DNA of 64,000 nucleotides from Firmicutes bacterium CAG:95 (lineage in GTDB: Bacteria; Bacillota; Clostridia; Lachnospirales; Lachnospiraceae): positions 6,901 to 70,900 of the forward strand of contig FR902980.1 in assembly GCA_000438155.1 (NCBI GenBank), written 5' to 3'. Position numbers and translations under genes: made by a program. Every line of letters starts with the position of its first letter. Within the stretch, counting starts at the first letter, position 1. The notes beneath the pieces were generated by a model. The model had not been told where the DNA came from. It ran no database searches and saw only the letters and a program-made list of their open reading frames with translations. Shown here one piece after another: positions 54,635-63,950 of this stretch.

Positions 54635-55244
54635 AGGAATACTGATTGTAGTATCCGGCTTTTCAGGTGCCGGTAAGGGAACTCTGATGAAGAAGCTTAT
54701 GGAAGATTACGACAATTATGCATTGTCGATTTCCATGACGACCAGAACTCCCCGCCCCGGTGAAGTGGATGGCCGTGAGTACTTTTTCGTAACCAGGGAA
54801 CAGTTTGAAGAGAAAATAGGGCAGGATGGTCTGATTGAATATGCCAATTACTGCGGAAATTATTACGGAACGCCGAGAGCCTATGTAGAGCAGCAGTTAG
54901 AAGCAGGTAAGGATGTCGTCCTTGAAATTGAAATTCAGGGTGCCTTAAAGATAAAAGAAAAATTCCCGACAGCATTGCTGTTATTTGTTATGCCGCCCAG
55001 TGCGGAGGAACTGCGCAAGAGGCTTACCGGAAGAGGAACCGAGACGCAGGAGATTATTGACCAGCGGATGCACCGTGCCATTGAAGAAGCACAGGGAATA
55101 GAGCAGTATGATTATATTGTGATCAATGATCAGCTGGAGGAGTGTGTGAAGGAGCTGCATGCCCTGATTGGCGCAGCACATAATACCCCTTCCAGAAATG
55201 AGGAGTTTATTAATAATATGAGAGAAGAACTGAAGACAATTTAG
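54618..55244 (+). CDS. gmk: Guanylate kinase
   Basis: Phosphorylates GMP to GDP. It has about 208 residues. The P loop is SGFSGAGKGTLM (family form usually SGPSGVGKGT), followed by the GMP-binding SMTTRTPRPGEVDGREYFF without its first residues and EIEIQGALKIKEKFP. Three consecutive ATG codons (54618, 54621, 54624) could serve as start; all lie inside remA. Confidence 0.95.
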   Translation: MMMKRKGILIVVSGFSGAGKGTLMKKLMEDYDNYALSISMTTRTPRPGEVDGREYFFVTREQFEEKIGQDGLIEYANYCGNYYGTPRAYVEQQLEAGKDVVLEIEIQGALKIKEKFPTALLLFVMPPSAEELRKRLTGRGTETQEIIDQRMHRAIEEAQGIEQYDYIVINDQLEECVKELHALIGAAHNTPSRNEEFINNMREELKTI

Positions 55245-55267
55245 TCTTTGGCGAAAGGAGAAATGAT

Positions 55268-55543
55268 ATGTTACATCCATCTTATTCTGATTTGATGAAC
55301 GTAGTAAACAGCAACGTAGAAGAAGGTGAAGAGCCTGTTGTAAACAGCAGATATTCCATCGTAATGGCTACCGCAAAGAGAGCAAGACAGATCATTGGGG
55401 GCAAGAAAGCACTGGTGAATGTTAAGGGTGCGAAGCCGTTGTCGATTGCCGTTGAAGAACTGAATCAGGGCAAAATAAAGATCCTTACCGAAGAGGAGGC
55501 AAATGCCCTGGGAACCGATACCGAACAGGAACAGGAGCAATAG
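55268..55543 (+). CDS. rpoZ: RNA polymerase omega subunit
   Basis: It has 91 residues and promotes beta-prime folding and core stability. NSRYSIVMATAKRARQI is the diagnostic segment, followed by KPLSIAVEELNQGKI. A Glu/Gln-rich tail ends it. GAAAGGAG precedes the ATG. It is last in the yicC-remA-gmk-rpoZ set. Confidence 0.95.
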   Translation: MLHPSYSDLMNVVNSNVEEGEEPVVNSRYSIVMATAKRARQIIGGKKALVNVKGAKPLSIAVEELNQGKIKILTEEEANALGTDTEQEQEQ

Positions 55544-55620
55544 AAATACGGACGCTGTCAGAGAAGCCTGGCGGCGTCATTTACTATGTTGATGAATAAT
55601 AATAAAGGATATTCGTTTAT

Positions 55621-56952
55621 ATGAAGGTTTTATTTATATCCCTTGGCTGTGACAAGAATCTGGTGGACTCTGAGGTTATGCTTGGCCTGCTTTCCAGGCA
55701 CGGATATGAGTTTACAGACGATGAAGAGGAAGCGGAAGCAGTTGTTATCAATACCTGCTGCTTTATCAGCGATGCCAAGGAAGAAAGTGTCAATACGATC
55801 CTTGATATGGCAGAAAGAAGAAAGAACGGACAGCTGCAGGCTCTTTTGGTAACCGGCTGTCTGGCGCAGCGTTATTCTGAGGAAATGCAGGTGGAGATCC
55901 CGGAGGTCGATGCGGTTCTTGGAACAACAGCCATTGATGCGATTGCTGATGCACTTGATGAAGTGCTTAAGGGACAGCAGCATAATTATATCGAGGATAT
56001 TAACAAGGCTCCGCAGGGAGGAAGACACCGTGTGGTAACAACAGGCGGATATTATGCCTATCTGAAAATTGCGGAAGGCTGTGACAAGCATTGTACCTAC
56101 TGTATTATTCCGAAGGTGCGTGGGGACTACCGCAGCGTACCGATGGAGCAGCTGCTTAAGGAAGCGAAGGAGCTTGCAGAGGGCGGTGTGAAGGAATTGA
56201 TTCTGGTTGCCCAGGAGACGACCCTTTACGGAAAGGATCTGTATGGCGAGAAATCCCTGCCACGCCTTTTGAGAGAGCTTTGTAAGATTGAGGGCATTCA
56301 CTGGATCCGTCTTCTTTACTGTTACCCGGAAGAAATCACGGATGAGCTGATCAGAGTCATTAAGGAAGAAGAAAAGATCTGTCACTATCTGGATATTCCG
56401 GTACAGAGCGGCTGTGATGAAATTCTTCGCAGAATGGGGCGCTGGACCAATACCGCACAGATCCGTACCCTGGTTCAAAAGCTGCGCAGGGAGATTCCGG
56501 ATATCTGCTTAAGAACGACCTTTATTGCAGGATTCCCGGGTGAGACAGATGAAAACCATGAAGAGACCATGTGCTTCATTAACGAGATGGAATTTGACCG
56601 GCTTGGAGTTTTTCCTTATTCCCCGGAAGAGGATACTGCCGCAGCCGAAATGGAGAACCAGGTGCCGGAGGAGATCAAGAATGCACGCCGGGATGAGATT
56701 ATGGAGCTGCAACAGGAAATTGCTTTTGAACAGGCGGAAAACATGGTTGGTAAAACAGTGGAGGCCATGATTGAAGGAAGTGTTCCGGAAGAAGGAATTT
56801 ATGTGGCAAGAACCTATAAGGATGCACCGAACGTAGACGGATTCCTGTTTTTGCGGGCAGACGGCGCAGGCTCGCTGATGAGCGGTGACTTTGTACGTGC
56901 AAAGATTACAGGTTCCAATGAATATGATTTGATAGGAGAGATAACAGAATGA
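55621..56952 (+). CDS. rimO: Ribosomal protein S12 methylthiotransferase RimO
   Basis: Radical SAM enzyme that methylthiolates an Asp of S12. It has 443 residues: an N-terminal MTTase domain with three cluster Cys (SLGCDKNLVDSE, NTCCFI, TGCLAQRY), a radical SAM motif CDKHCTYC at about 155-162, and a C-terminal TRAM domain. SLGCDKN and ERRKNG-type spacing separate RimO from MiaB. It overlaps pgsA by ATGA. Confidence 0.96.
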   Translation: MKVLFISLGCDKNLVDSEVMLGLLSRHGYEFTDDEEEAEAVVINTCCFISDAKEESVNTILDMAERRKNGQLQALLVTGCLAQRYSEEMQVEIPEVDAVLGTTAIDAIADALDEVLKGQQHNYIEDINKAPQGGRHRVVTTGGYYAYLKIAEGCDKHCTYCIIPKVRGDYRSVPMEQLLKEAKELAEGGVKELILVAQETTLYGKDLYGEKSLPRLLRELCKIEGIHWIRLLYCYPEEITDELIRVIKEEEKICHYLDIPVQSGCDEILRRMGRWTNTAQIRTLVQKLRREIPDICLRTTFIAGFPGETDENHEETMCFINEMEFDRLGVFPYSPEEDTAAAEMENQVPEEIKNARRDEIMELQQEIAFEQAENMVGKTVEAMIEGSVPEEGIYVARTYKDAPNVDGFLFLRADGAGSLMSGDFVRAKITGSNEYDLIGEITE

Positions 56953-57500
56953 ATTTACCCAACAAATTAACTATTTTCAGAGTGATTCTGATCCCGTTTT
57001 TTATTGTGTTTTTGTTAGTTCCCGATATGCCGTTTCTACCTTCCACAGAATGGGGCGAATGGATCGCACTTGCGATCTTTGTCATAGCATCCCTGACTGA
57101 TATGCTCGATGGCAAAATTGCCAGAAAGTATAACCTTATTACGGACTTCGGTAAGTTCATGGATCCGCTTGCAGATAAGCTTCTGGTATGCTCTGCACTG
57201 ATTGCATTGATTGAGCTTGGAAGAATTCCGGCGTGGATGGTTATTGTAATTATAGCAAGGGAATTCACCATCAGCGGATTCCGACTTGTTGCAGCAGATA
57301 AGGGTGTTGTTATTGCAGCAAGCTATTGGGGCAAGTTTAAGACCGTGTTCCAGATGGTTGCGGTCTGCCTTCTGATTGTGGATATTCCGGTACTGCATAT
57401 CCTGACACAGCTCATTTTGTGGATTGCAGTTATTCTCACAATCGTTTCCCTCATTGATTATCTGATAAAGAATAAAGATGTAATGAAGGATATTAAGTAA
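56949..57500 (+). CDS. pgsA: CDP-diacylglycerol-glycerol-3-phosphate 3-phosphatidyltransferase
   Basis: Commits CDP-diacylglycerol to phosphatidylglycerol synthesis. It has 183 residues with about four membrane helices. The CDP-alcohol transferase motif is complete: SLTDMLDGKIARKYN, then TDFGKFMDPLADK. It starts inside the rimO stop. A terminator follows; the same rimO/pgsA/recA neighbourhood is seen in many Firmicutes. Confidence 0.95.
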   Translation: MNLPNKLTIFRVILIPFFIVFLLVPDMPFLPSTEWGEWIALAIFVIASLTDMLDGKIARKYNLITDFGKFMDPLADKLLVCSALIALIELGRIPAWMVIVIIAREFTISGFRLVAADKGVVIAASYWGKFKTVFQMVAVCLLIVDIPVLHILTQLILWIAVILTIVSLIDYLIKNKDVMKDIK

Positions 57501-57540
57501 TCATCCGCTAGAAAGATGGGGTACAGACAGTAACAGTTCG

Positions 57541-57577
57541 GGACTTTTGCAAAGGAAACTATTGCGAAAGTCCTTTT
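57541..57577 (+). terminator. Rho-independent terminator of pgsA
   Basis: GGACTTTTGCAA pairs with TTGCGAAAGTCC (G-U pairs in the middle), then TTTTT. Confidence 0.8.
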
Positions 57578-57785
57578 TATTCGATATACTGTACTCATAT
57601 GTAGATTCACTGTCATTCCAGACAGTAAAGATTCATGTTTCTGCTTTGCAAATCCGGCATGTTCGCCAATTTATCCAAAGCAAATGATCGTTAGAAAGGG
57701 GAGATGCCGTTGAGGGAGTTTTATGGGACTATAAAAGATGTATGATAGATCTGTGAATAGAATTGTAAATCATTCAAACAATCCA

Positions 57786-57814
57786 TTGACAAAACCGAAC
57801 ATTTGTTTTATTCT
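57786..57814 (+). promoter_or_regulatory. Sigma-A promoter of recA
   Basis: TTGACA, a 17-base spacer and TATTCT, 55 bases before the ATG. The spacer is covered by the first LexA-type box. Confidence 0.85.
57796..57808 (+). promoter_or_regulatory. LexA box 1 in the recA promoter
   Basis: CGAACATTTGTTT follows the Gram-positive SOS box (CGAACRNRYGTTYC) in its left half and GTT, between the -35 and -10 boxes. Confidence 0.7.
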
Positions 57815-57820
57815 GTAAAA

Positions 57821-57832
57821 GAACAAACGTTC
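57821..57832 (+). promoter_or_regulatory. LexA box 2 downstream of the recA -10 box
   Basis: GAACAAACGTTC, a perfect GAAC-N4-GTTC palindrome, 24 bases from box 1 and covering the transcription start. Confidence 0.75.
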
Positions 57833-57869
57833 TGAAAGCGATGGAAGCTTAATTAAAGGAGACAGATTC

Positions 57870-58892
57870 ATGGAAAGAGAAGAGAAGTTAAAAGCACTTG
57901 ATGCGGCATTAGGACAGATTGAGAAGCAGTTTGGTAAGGGCGCAGTAATGAAATTAGGCGATCCTTCTGCACAGATGAACGTTGAGACGATCCCGACAGG
58001 ATCGCTAAGCCTTGATATTGCACTTGGTTTAGGTGGAATCCCGAAGGGAAGAATTATAGAGATTTATGGACCGGAATCCAGTGGTAAGACAACCGTTACC
58101 CTGCATATGATTGCGGAAGTACAGAAGCGCGGCGGAATTGCCGGGTTTATTGATGCGGAGCATGCCCTAGACCCGGTATATGCGAAGAACATCGGGGTGG
58201 ATGTGGATAATCTTTACATTTCACAGCCGGATAACGGAGAACAGGCATTGGAGATTACCGAGACGATGGTTCGTTCCGGCGCAATTGACATTGTTGTTGT
58301 GGATTCGGTTGCAGCTCTTGTACCGAAGGCGGAGATTGACGGTGATATGGGAGATTCCCATGTGGGTCTGCAGGCGAGACTCATGTCCCAGGCATTACGA
58401 AAGCTGACGGCAGTTATCAGCAAGTCGAACTGTACGGTTATCTTCATTAACCAGTTACGTGAGAAGGTCGGTGTAATGTTTGGCAGTCCGGAGACAACAA
58501 CCGGTGGACGTGCACTGAAGTTCTATTCTTCTGTAAGGCTGGATGTGCGTAGAATTGAAGCCTTGAAGCAGAGCGGTGAGACGATTGGTAACCGTACCAG
58601 GGTGAAGGTTGTTAAGAATAAGATTGCACCTCCGTTTAAGGAAGCTGAATTTGATATTATCTTTGGAGAAGGAATCTCCACCGTTGGGGATATTCTCGAT
58701 CTGGCGGCTGATGCCGGCATCGTAAATAAGAGTGGTGCATGGTATGCCTACGAAGGAAACAAGATTGGACAGGGAAGAGAGAACACCAAGCAGTATCTGA
58801 AGGAACATACCGAAATGCTTCAGGAGATCGAACAGAAGGTTCGTGCACATTACGGCTTACAGGATGCGAAAGATGACAGTAACAAAGATTGA
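57870..58892 (+). CDS. recA: Recombinase RecA
   Basis: Strand-exchange ATPase and LexA coprotease. It has 340 residues. Walker A is GPESSGKTT at about 67-75; [30 protein letters not shown] and the C-terminal domain are all normal. AAAGGAGAC precedes the ATG. The last 20 bases overlap recX, its inhibitor. SOS control is indicated by the two LexA-type boxes. Confidence 0.98.
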   Translation: MEREEKLKALDAALGQIEKQFGKGAVMKLGDPSAQMNVETIPTGSLSLDIALGLGGIPKGRIIEIYGPESSGKTTVTLHMIAEVQKRGGIAGFIDAEHALDPVYAKNIGVDVDNLYISQPDNGEQALEITETMVRSGAIDIVVVDSVAALVPKAEIDGDMGDSHVGLQARLMSQALRKLTAVISKSNCTVIFINQLREKVGVMFGSPETTTGGRALKFYSSVRLDVRRIEALKQSGETIGNRTRVKVVKNKIAPPFKEAEFDIIFGEGISTVGDILDLAADAGIVNKSGAWYAYEGNKIGQGRENTKQYLKEHTEMLQEIEQKVRAHYGLQDAKDDSNKD

Positions 58893-59484
58893 AGAAGTAA
58901 CGAAAGCCAAGTGCAGAATTGAAATTGACCAGGAGTTCGCCTTTGTTTTATACAAAGGCGAATTGCGTATGTACCATATCCGGGAAGGCGAAGAATTAGA
59001 TCCTGCCATATACGAAGAGATTGTGGGAAAACTCCTTCCGAAGCGTGCAACCATGCGGGCTATGAATCTGTTAAAGAGCAGACCCTATACGGAATACCAG
59101 CTTCGCCAGAAGCTTTCTATGGGAGGGTATCCACAGGATGCACAGGAAGAAGCCATTTCCTATGTGAAGAGCTATCACTATATAGATGACAGGCAGTATG
59201 CGATGGATTATATTGAGTATCATCAGGAAAGCAAGACGAAACAGAAGCTGTTACAGTCTTTAATGAGTAAGGGACTCTCAAAGGAGCTGATTTTAGAATG
59301 CTTTGATGAAATAGTGGGAGATCGGAAGAAAGAACTCGAAGAGGAGCAGATTTTAAAAATTTTGCGAAAGAAAAATTATGATCCGGAACAGTGGACATTT
59401 GAGGAAAAACAGCGGCTTATGGCGTCTTTGTACAGAAAAGGGTTTTCTTCAGAATTAATTCATGTGCACTTTTACTTGACATAA
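58873..59484 (+). CDS. recX: Regulatory protein RecX
   Basis: Binds RecA filaments and inhibits them. It has 203 residues built of three-helix RecX repeats ([51 protein letters not shown]). The start at 58873 follows AGGATGCGAAAG inside recA, giving translational coupling. Confidence 0.92.
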   Translation: MTVTKIEEVTKAKCRIEIDQEFAFVLYKGELRMYHIREGEELDPAIYEEIVGKLLPKRATMRAMNLLKSRPYTEYQLRQKLSMGGYPQDAQEEAISYVKSYHYIDDRQYAMDYIEYHQESKTKQKLLQSLMSKGLSKELILECFDEIVGDRKKELEEEQILKILRKKNYDPEQWTFEEKQRLMASLYRKGFSSELIHVHFYLT

Positions 59485-59599
59485 CTACGAATAACGTATA
59501 GAATTTAAGTGTTGTAATTTGCTTTTAGAATGTCTTTTCCATACACATTCTATATAGATAATAGTACAATGAAAATTAAATAAGGAGGTGCTCCTGTAA

Positions 59600-61144
59600 A
59601 TGCAGTCAGTTATTGCAGCGATTGTAACGCTGGTGATCGTGGCTCCGCTTACATGGGTTTTTGCTACGTTATATCACAAGAAGGTATCCGCAGCAAAGAT
59701 CGGTAATGCAGAGGACAAGGCACGAGAGATCATCGACGAAGCTTTGAAGACTGCTGAAACCAAGAAGCGTGAATCTTTACTTGAGGTAAAGGAAGAGTCC
59801 ATTCGTACGAAGAATGAACTGGACAAGGAAATCAAGGAGAGACGTGCAGAAGCGCAGAGATATGAGCGCAGGGTTCAGCAAAAGGAAGAGAACATCGATA
59901 AGAAATCAGATGCAATCGAGAAAAAGGAAGCAAGTCTGGTTGCCAGAGAAGAAGAACTGGCAAAGCAGCGCGAAGAAATTTCCAAGCTTAACGAGCAGAG
60001 ATTACAGGAACTCGAACGAATCTCAGGTTTAACCTCCGAACAGGCAAAAGAGTACTTATTAAAAATTGTTGAAGATGAAGTGAAACATGAATCGGCCGTG
60101 ATGATCAAGGAAATGGAGAATCGGGCCAAAGAAGAAGCGGATAAGAAGGCGAAGGAGTATGTGGTAAATGCTATCCAGAAATGTGCAGCAGATCATGTAT
60201 CTGAAACAACCATCTCCGTTGTCCAGCTCCCGAATGATGAAATGAAGGGAAGAATTATTGGTCGAGAGGGACGTAACATCCGAACTCTGGAGACCATGAC
60301 CGGTGTGGATTTAATTATCGACGATACACCGGAAGCTGTTGTCTTATCCGGTTTTGACCCGATCCGACGGGAAGTTGCAAGAATTGCGCTTGAAAAACTG
60401 ATTGTGGATGGACGTATTCATCCGGCCAGAATCGAAGAAATGGTTGAAAAGGCGCAAAAAGAAGTAGAAGTGATGATGAAAGAGGAAGGTGAACAGGCAA
60501 CCTTAGAGGTTGGCGTTCATGGTATTCATCCGGAGCTTGTACGCTTACTTGGTAAGATGAAGTTCAGAACAAGCTATGGACAGAATGCGTTAAAGCATTC
60601 CATCGAAGTGGCTCAGTTATCCGGTCTGTTAGCTTCAGAGCTTGGACTTGATATCCGTCTTGCGAAGAGAGCAGGTCTTCTCCATGATATCGGTAAAGCC
60701 GTGGATCATGAAATGGAAGGCTCCCATATTCAGCTGGGTTCTGAATTATGCAGAAAGTACAAGGAATCACCGGTTGTTATTAATGCTGTAGAATCCCACC
60801 ATGGAGATGTAGAGCCTCAGTCATTAATTGCCTGTATTGTACAGGCAGCGGATACGATTTCGGCTGCAAGACCGGGTGCCCGTCGTGAGACACTGGAAAC
60901 ATATACGACAAGATTGAAACAATTAGAAGAAATCACCAACAATTTTAAGGGAGTAGATAAATCTTTTGCTATTCAGGCAGGTAGAGAGATTCGTGTAATG
61001 GTAGTTCCGGAACAGATTTCTGATACAGACATGGTTCTGTTAGCCAGAGATATTTCCAAGCAGATTGAAGCAGAACTGGAATATCCGGGTCAGATCAAGG
61101 TCAATGTAATCAGAGAGTCCAGAGTAATAGACTACGCGAAGTAA
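59600..61144 (+). CDS. rny: Ribonuclease Y
   Basis: Membrane-anchored endoribonuclease that starts mRNA decay in Firmicutes. It has 514 residues: an N-terminal membrane helix (about 2-22), a long coiled coil (about 28-190), a KH domain (about 205-270, [15 protein letters not shown]) and an HD domain with catalytic His362-Asp363 ([15 protein letters not shown]). AAGGAGG precedes the ATG. The 115 bases upstream include a 7-base hairpin (AGAATGT/ACATTCT) but no promoter I would defend. A strong terminator follows. Confidence 0.97.
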   Translation: MQSVIAAIVTLVIVAPLTWVFATLYHKKVSAAKIGNAEDKAREIIDEALKTAETKKRESLLEVKEESIRTKNELDKEIKERRAEAQRYERRVQQKEENIDKKSDAIEKKEASLVAREEELAKQREEISKLNEQRLQELERISGLTSEQAKEYLLKIVEDEVKHESAVMIKEMENRAKEEADKKAKEYVVNAIQKCAADHVSETTISVVQLPNDEMKGRIIGREGRNIRTLETMTGVDLIIDDTPEAVVLSGFDPIRREVARIALEKLIVDGRIHPARIEEMVEKAQKEVEVMMKEEGEQATLEVGVHGIHPELVRLLGKMKFRTSYGQNALKHSIEVAQLSGLLASELGLDIRLAKRAGLLHDIGKAVDHEMEGSHIQLGSELCRKYKESPVVINAVESHHGDVEPQSLIACIVQAADTISAARPGARRETLETYTTRLKQLEEITNNFKGVDKSFAIQAGREIRVMVVPEQISDTDMVLLARDISKQIEAELEYPGQIKVNVIRESRVIDYAK

Positions 61145-61148
61145 GTAC

Positions 61149-61189
61149 AACGGCAGAATTCAGAAATGGATTCTGTCGTTTTTTTTTGA
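61149..61189 (+). terminator. Rho-independent terminator of rny
   Basis: AACGGCAGAATT pairs with GATTCTGTCGTT (wobble at the tip), then eight or more T. Confidence 0.92.
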
Positions 61190-61224
61190 TAAAGCAGGTA
61201 GTGAGGTTCCTGTGAAAAATCCTC

Positions 61225-61253
61225 TTGAATATTGGGGAAACATATAGTAAAAT
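61225..61253 (+). promoter_or_regulatory. Sigma-A promoter of the aminotransferase gene
   Basis: TTGAAT, a 17-base spacer and TAAAAT, 58 bases before the ATG. Confidence 0.6.
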
Positions 61254-61310
61254 ATTTGAGGTTGCATTGTATACAATTATCCAACGATACGACAACGGAA
61301 GGAGAATATT

Positions 61311-62603
61311 ATGAAGTCTTATAAGGAACTCAGCATCGCAGAATTAAAAGAACTGCAGGGAGAACTGAACAAGGAATATGAAGAGGCTAAGGCTAAGGGG
61401 CTGAAACTGAATATGGCAAGAGGTCTTCCCAGTGCAGAGCAGCTTGATATGGAGGCTGACTTTTTTAATACCCTTTCCCCGGAATCTGATTTCAAGTCAG
61501 AAGCAGGGATTGATTGCAGAAACTATGGAGAACTGGTTGGTATCCATGAAGCCAGAGAGTTAATGGCTGATATGATGGAAATATCTCCGGAAGAAGTCAT
61601 CGTATTTGGAAATTCAAGTCTGAATGTAATGTATGATACGGTGGCACGTTCCATGATTCTTGGTGTCTGTGGAGCAACGCCCTGGTGTAAACTGGATAAA
61701 GTAAAATTTTTGTGCCCGGTACCCGGATATGACCGCCACTTTGCAATTACCGAGCAGTTTGGAATTGAAATGATCAATATCCCGATGAGAGCAGATGGTC
61801 CGGATATGGATCTTGTGGAGCAGTATGTAAATAATGATCCTGCTGTGAAAGGAATCTGGTGTGTACCGAAGTATTCCAATCCTCAGGGGATTACCTATTC
61901 AGATGAAGTCGTAAAGCGTTTTGCTGCATTGAAGCCTGCAGCAGAAGATTTCCGTATCTTCTGGGACAATGCCTATACTATCCATCATCTTTATGATGAC
62001 AAGCAGGATCAGTTATTGGAGATTCTGGATGAATGTAAGAAAGCCGGTAATCCGGATATGGTATACAAGTTCTGTTCTACCTCCAAGGTAACCTTCCCGG
62101 GAAGCGGTATTGCAGCCCTTGGTACTTCAGAAAAGAACCTGGAATATATTAAGAGCGTAATTACCATTCAGACCATCGGGCATGACAAATTAAACCAGCT
62201 TCGTCATGTACGTTACTTTAAGAATATTGACGGCATGAAGGAACATATGAGAAAGCATGCAGCCATCATCCGGCCGAAGTTTGAATATCTGATCGGAGCA
62301 CTGGATAAAGAACTGGGCGGTCTTGAAATTGGCGAATGGACAAGACCCATTGGTGGATACTTTGTATCCTTTGATTCACTGGATGGCTGTGCGAAGGAAA
62401 TTGTTGCAAAATGTAAGGAAGCAGGAGTCGTGCTTACCGGTGCAGGTTCTGCTTATCCCTATAAAAAGGATCCGGATGACAGGAATATCCGTCTGGCACC
62501 GACCTTCCCTCCGCTAGAGGATTTAAAGAAAGCGGCAGAGGTATTCATTCTCTGTGTGAAGCTTGTCAGTGTAAATAAGCTTTTAAGCGATAAAGAAGTA
62601 TAA
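61311..62603 (+). CDS. PLP-dependent aspartate aminotransferase, type Ic
   Basis: Probably transfers the amino group of aspartate (or a related amino acid) to 2-oxoglutarate. It has 430 residues. RGLPSAEQLDM, RNYGELVGI, VFGNSSLNVMYD and VPKYSNPQGITYS fit the type Ic aspartate aminotransferase family (Corynebacterium-like). The PLP-binding Lys is near 259 in STSKVTFPGSG, and WDNAYTIHHL holds the cofactor Asp and Tyr. GAAGGAG precedes the ATG. A stem (GTAACTGT/ACAGTTAC, 62607-62633) without a T run separates it from the Nudix gene. Substrate range is not readable from sequence. Confidence 0.88.
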   Translation: MKSYKELSIAELKELQGELNKEYEEAKAKGLKLNMARGLPSAEQLDMEADFFNTLSPESDFKSEAGIDCRNYGELVGIHEARELMADMMEISPEEVIVFGNSSLNVMYDTVARSMILGVCGATPWCKLDKVKFLCPVPGYDRHFAITEQFGIEMINIPMRADGPDMDLVEQYVNNDPAVKGIWCVPKYSNPQGITYSDEVVKRFAALKPAAEDFRIFWDNAYTIHHLYDDKQDQLLEILDECKKAGNPDMVYKFCSTSKVTFPGSGIAALGTSEKNLEYIKSVITIQTIGHDKLNQLRHVRYFKNIDGMKEHMRKHAAIIRPKFEYLIGALDKELGGLEIGEWTRPIGGYFVSFDSLDGCAKEIVAKCKEAGVVLTGAGSAYPYKKDPDDRNIRLAPTFPPLEDLKKAAEVFILCVKLVSVNKLLSDKEV

Positions 62604-62672
62604 AACGTAACTGTGAAGGTACTGAACAGTTACCATAAAACATAAATAGGGTAGTCTAAGCAGGAGTTTATT

Positions 62673-63221
62673 ATGGAAGAAATTAAGCGGATCTCCAGAG
62701 ATCTGGTTGCGCATGGAGCCATTATTGATTATTATCAGGATACGATGCAGATTCCGAACGGACATGTTGCCAGGTGGGACTTCATCAAGCATAAAGGAGC
62801 CGCAGCGGTAGTACCTGTGGACGATCAGGGACGGATTATCATGGTTCGTCAGTATCGGAATGCATTGGAGCGTTATACCCTGGAAATTCCTGCAGGCGGA
62901 CTGCAGACAGCAGAAGAACCGACCAGGGATGCGGCAGCACGGGAGCTGCAGGAAGAGACCGGATACTATTCTGATGATCTTGAATTGCTGCTTTCGATTT
63001 ATACGACGGTGGCGTTCTGCAATGAGAAGATTGACATTTATCTGGCAAAGAATTTAAAGCCGGGAAGACAGCATCTGGACGAGGATGAGTATGTGCAGTA
63101 TGAGGCTTTTCCTGTAGAAGAATTGATGAATAGGATCTTCCGGTGCGAAATTCAGGACTCGAAGACGGTGGCCGCCATTCTTGCCTATAACGAATACAGG
63201 AGAAAACAGGAACACAATTAA
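62673..63221 (+). CDS. nudF: Nudix hydrolase, ADP-ribose pyrophosphatase type
   Basis: Splits ADP-ribose to AMP and ribose-5-phosphate. It has 182 residues. The Nudix box is complete at about 76-98: GGLQTAEEP, then RELQEETGY. The upstream VVPVDDQGRIIMVRQYR and ALERYTLEIPAG fit the ADP-ribose group. In Bacillus the gene likewise sits near spoIIM and xerD (ripX), as here. Confidence 0.92.
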   Translation: MEEIKRISRDLVAHGAIIDYYQDTMQIPNGHVARWDFIKHKGAAAVVPVDDQGRIIMVRQYRNALERYTLEIPAGGLQTAEEPTRDAAARELQEETGYYSDDLELLLSIYTTVAFCNEKIDIYLAKNLKPGRQHLDEDEYVQYEAFPVEELMNRIFRCEIQDSKTVAAILAYNEYRRKQEHN

Positions 63222-63243
63222 CAGGATGACAACTTAACGCATA

Positions 63244-63287
63244 CCACCTCCTTTACTTTCATATACATGGAAGGACAAGGAGGGTGG
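63244..63287 (+). promoter_or_regulatory. Hairpin burying the ribosome-binding site of the spoIIM gene
   Basis: CCACCTCCTT (63244-63253) pairs with AAGGAGGGTGG (63277-63287) with a single bulged G. The right arm is the AAGGAGG Shine-Dalgarno site, 6 bases before the ATG. The loop has 23 bases. Confidence 0.8.
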
Positions 63288-63289
63288 CA

Positions 63290-63814
63290 ATGCGTAAATA
63301 TCGGCTTTTATTTATTGGATCATTACTTTTGGGAATTATGGTGATCGTGCTTACGGGCAGCCGCTTTTGGTTTGAGGATGGAATTCTTGGTTCGGAAACC
63401 CTCGAACGGCTGCGCAGCATGGACATTCATGGTTCTCATTTTTTTATGTACCTTCTGGTGCGTCATCTGGCCGTTATAGGGGTTTTACTCCTTTTGTCCA
63501 ATACAATGTATGGACGGTTTGCAGTGAAATGCTTTATTCTCTGGCAGGGAGTGCTGTTTGGCATGTATGCAGCGGCAGCCTGCATGCAGTATCAGCTTCG
63601 TGGCGCCTTATTCGTTTCAGGAAGCCTGTTTCCACATCAGTTCGTGCTGATTCCGTCTTATGTGCTGCTGATTTACTGGTGTCTGAATGAGCAGTATATC
63701 CGGAGAAGAAAGCCGTGGCTTGTTTTGTGGATTTTTACCGGGATTGCCTTGGGTTGTCTGCTTGAAAGTTATGTAAACCCAATTCTGATAAAAGATATTT
63801 TACAATTCTTTTAG
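63290..63814 (+). CDS. spoIIM: SpoIIM-like stage II sporulation membrane protein
   Basis: SpoIIM scaffolds the septal peptidoglycan hydrolases for engulfment in the mother cell. It has 174 residues, shorter than Bacillus SpoIIM (~214), with about five membrane helices and the C-terminal motif LLESYVNPILIKDIL, the E-x-x-VNP hallmark of the family. It lies after nudF as in Bacillus, where xerD follows; the next gene is outside the window. Its ribosome site is inside a hairpin. The start is ATG at 63290 after AAGGAGG; an in-frame GTG two codons earlier is too close. Confidence 0.83.
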   Translation: MRKYRLLFIGSLLLGIMVIVLTGSRFWFEDGILGSETLERLRSMDIHGSHFFMYLLVRHLAVIGVLLLLSNTMYGRFAVKCFILWQGVLFGMYAAAACMQYQLRGALFVSGSLFPHQFVLIPSYVLLIYWCLNEQYIRRRKPWLVLWIFTGIALGCLLESYVNPILIKDILQFF

Positions 63815-63921
63815 AAGAGAATTTTTACAAGATGTAGTATTAACATAATTTCCCTTTTCCGATATGTGGTATTTTTTATGGTAAACCGGACGAAAACGCC
63901 GTAAAATGGGCAAAAATACAT

Positions 63922-63950
63922 TTGCTTTTCTGAATAAATGTGCTTATAAT
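63922..63950 (+). promoter_or_regulatory. Sigma-A promoter of the gene beyond the window (probably xerD)
   Basis: TTGCTT, a 17-base spacer and TATAAT. It faces right; GAGGGG at 63992-63997 could be a ribosome site. The identity of the next gene is a guess from the Bacillus order. The bases 63815-63921 hold nothing else I can name. Confidence 0.6.

Larger units (their letters stand above)
57501..57869. other. 369-base intergenic region between pgsA and recA
   Basis: It holds the pgsA terminator (57541-57577), a promoter-like TTGCGA-N17-TATACT overlapping it (57562-57590), a short inverted repeat (ACTGTC/GACAGT, about 57609-57626), and the recA promoter with two LexA-type boxes near its end. 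A 13-codon ATG frame at 57704-57745 follows AAAGGGG but has no further support. The stretch 57627-57780 shows nothing I can name. Confidence 0.6.

Noticed and set aside
55630..56478. 282-codon open frame on the minus strand inside rimO
   Set aside because: It lies wholly opposite a clear rimO, has no recognisable motif and follows the codon phase of rimO. Similar long antisense frames in infB (16343-17005), pnp and nusA were dropped for the same reason.
57704..57745. 13-codon frame with a ribosome-like site before recA
   Set aside because: Too short to judge, no family and no evident role; mentioned only in the intergenic description.
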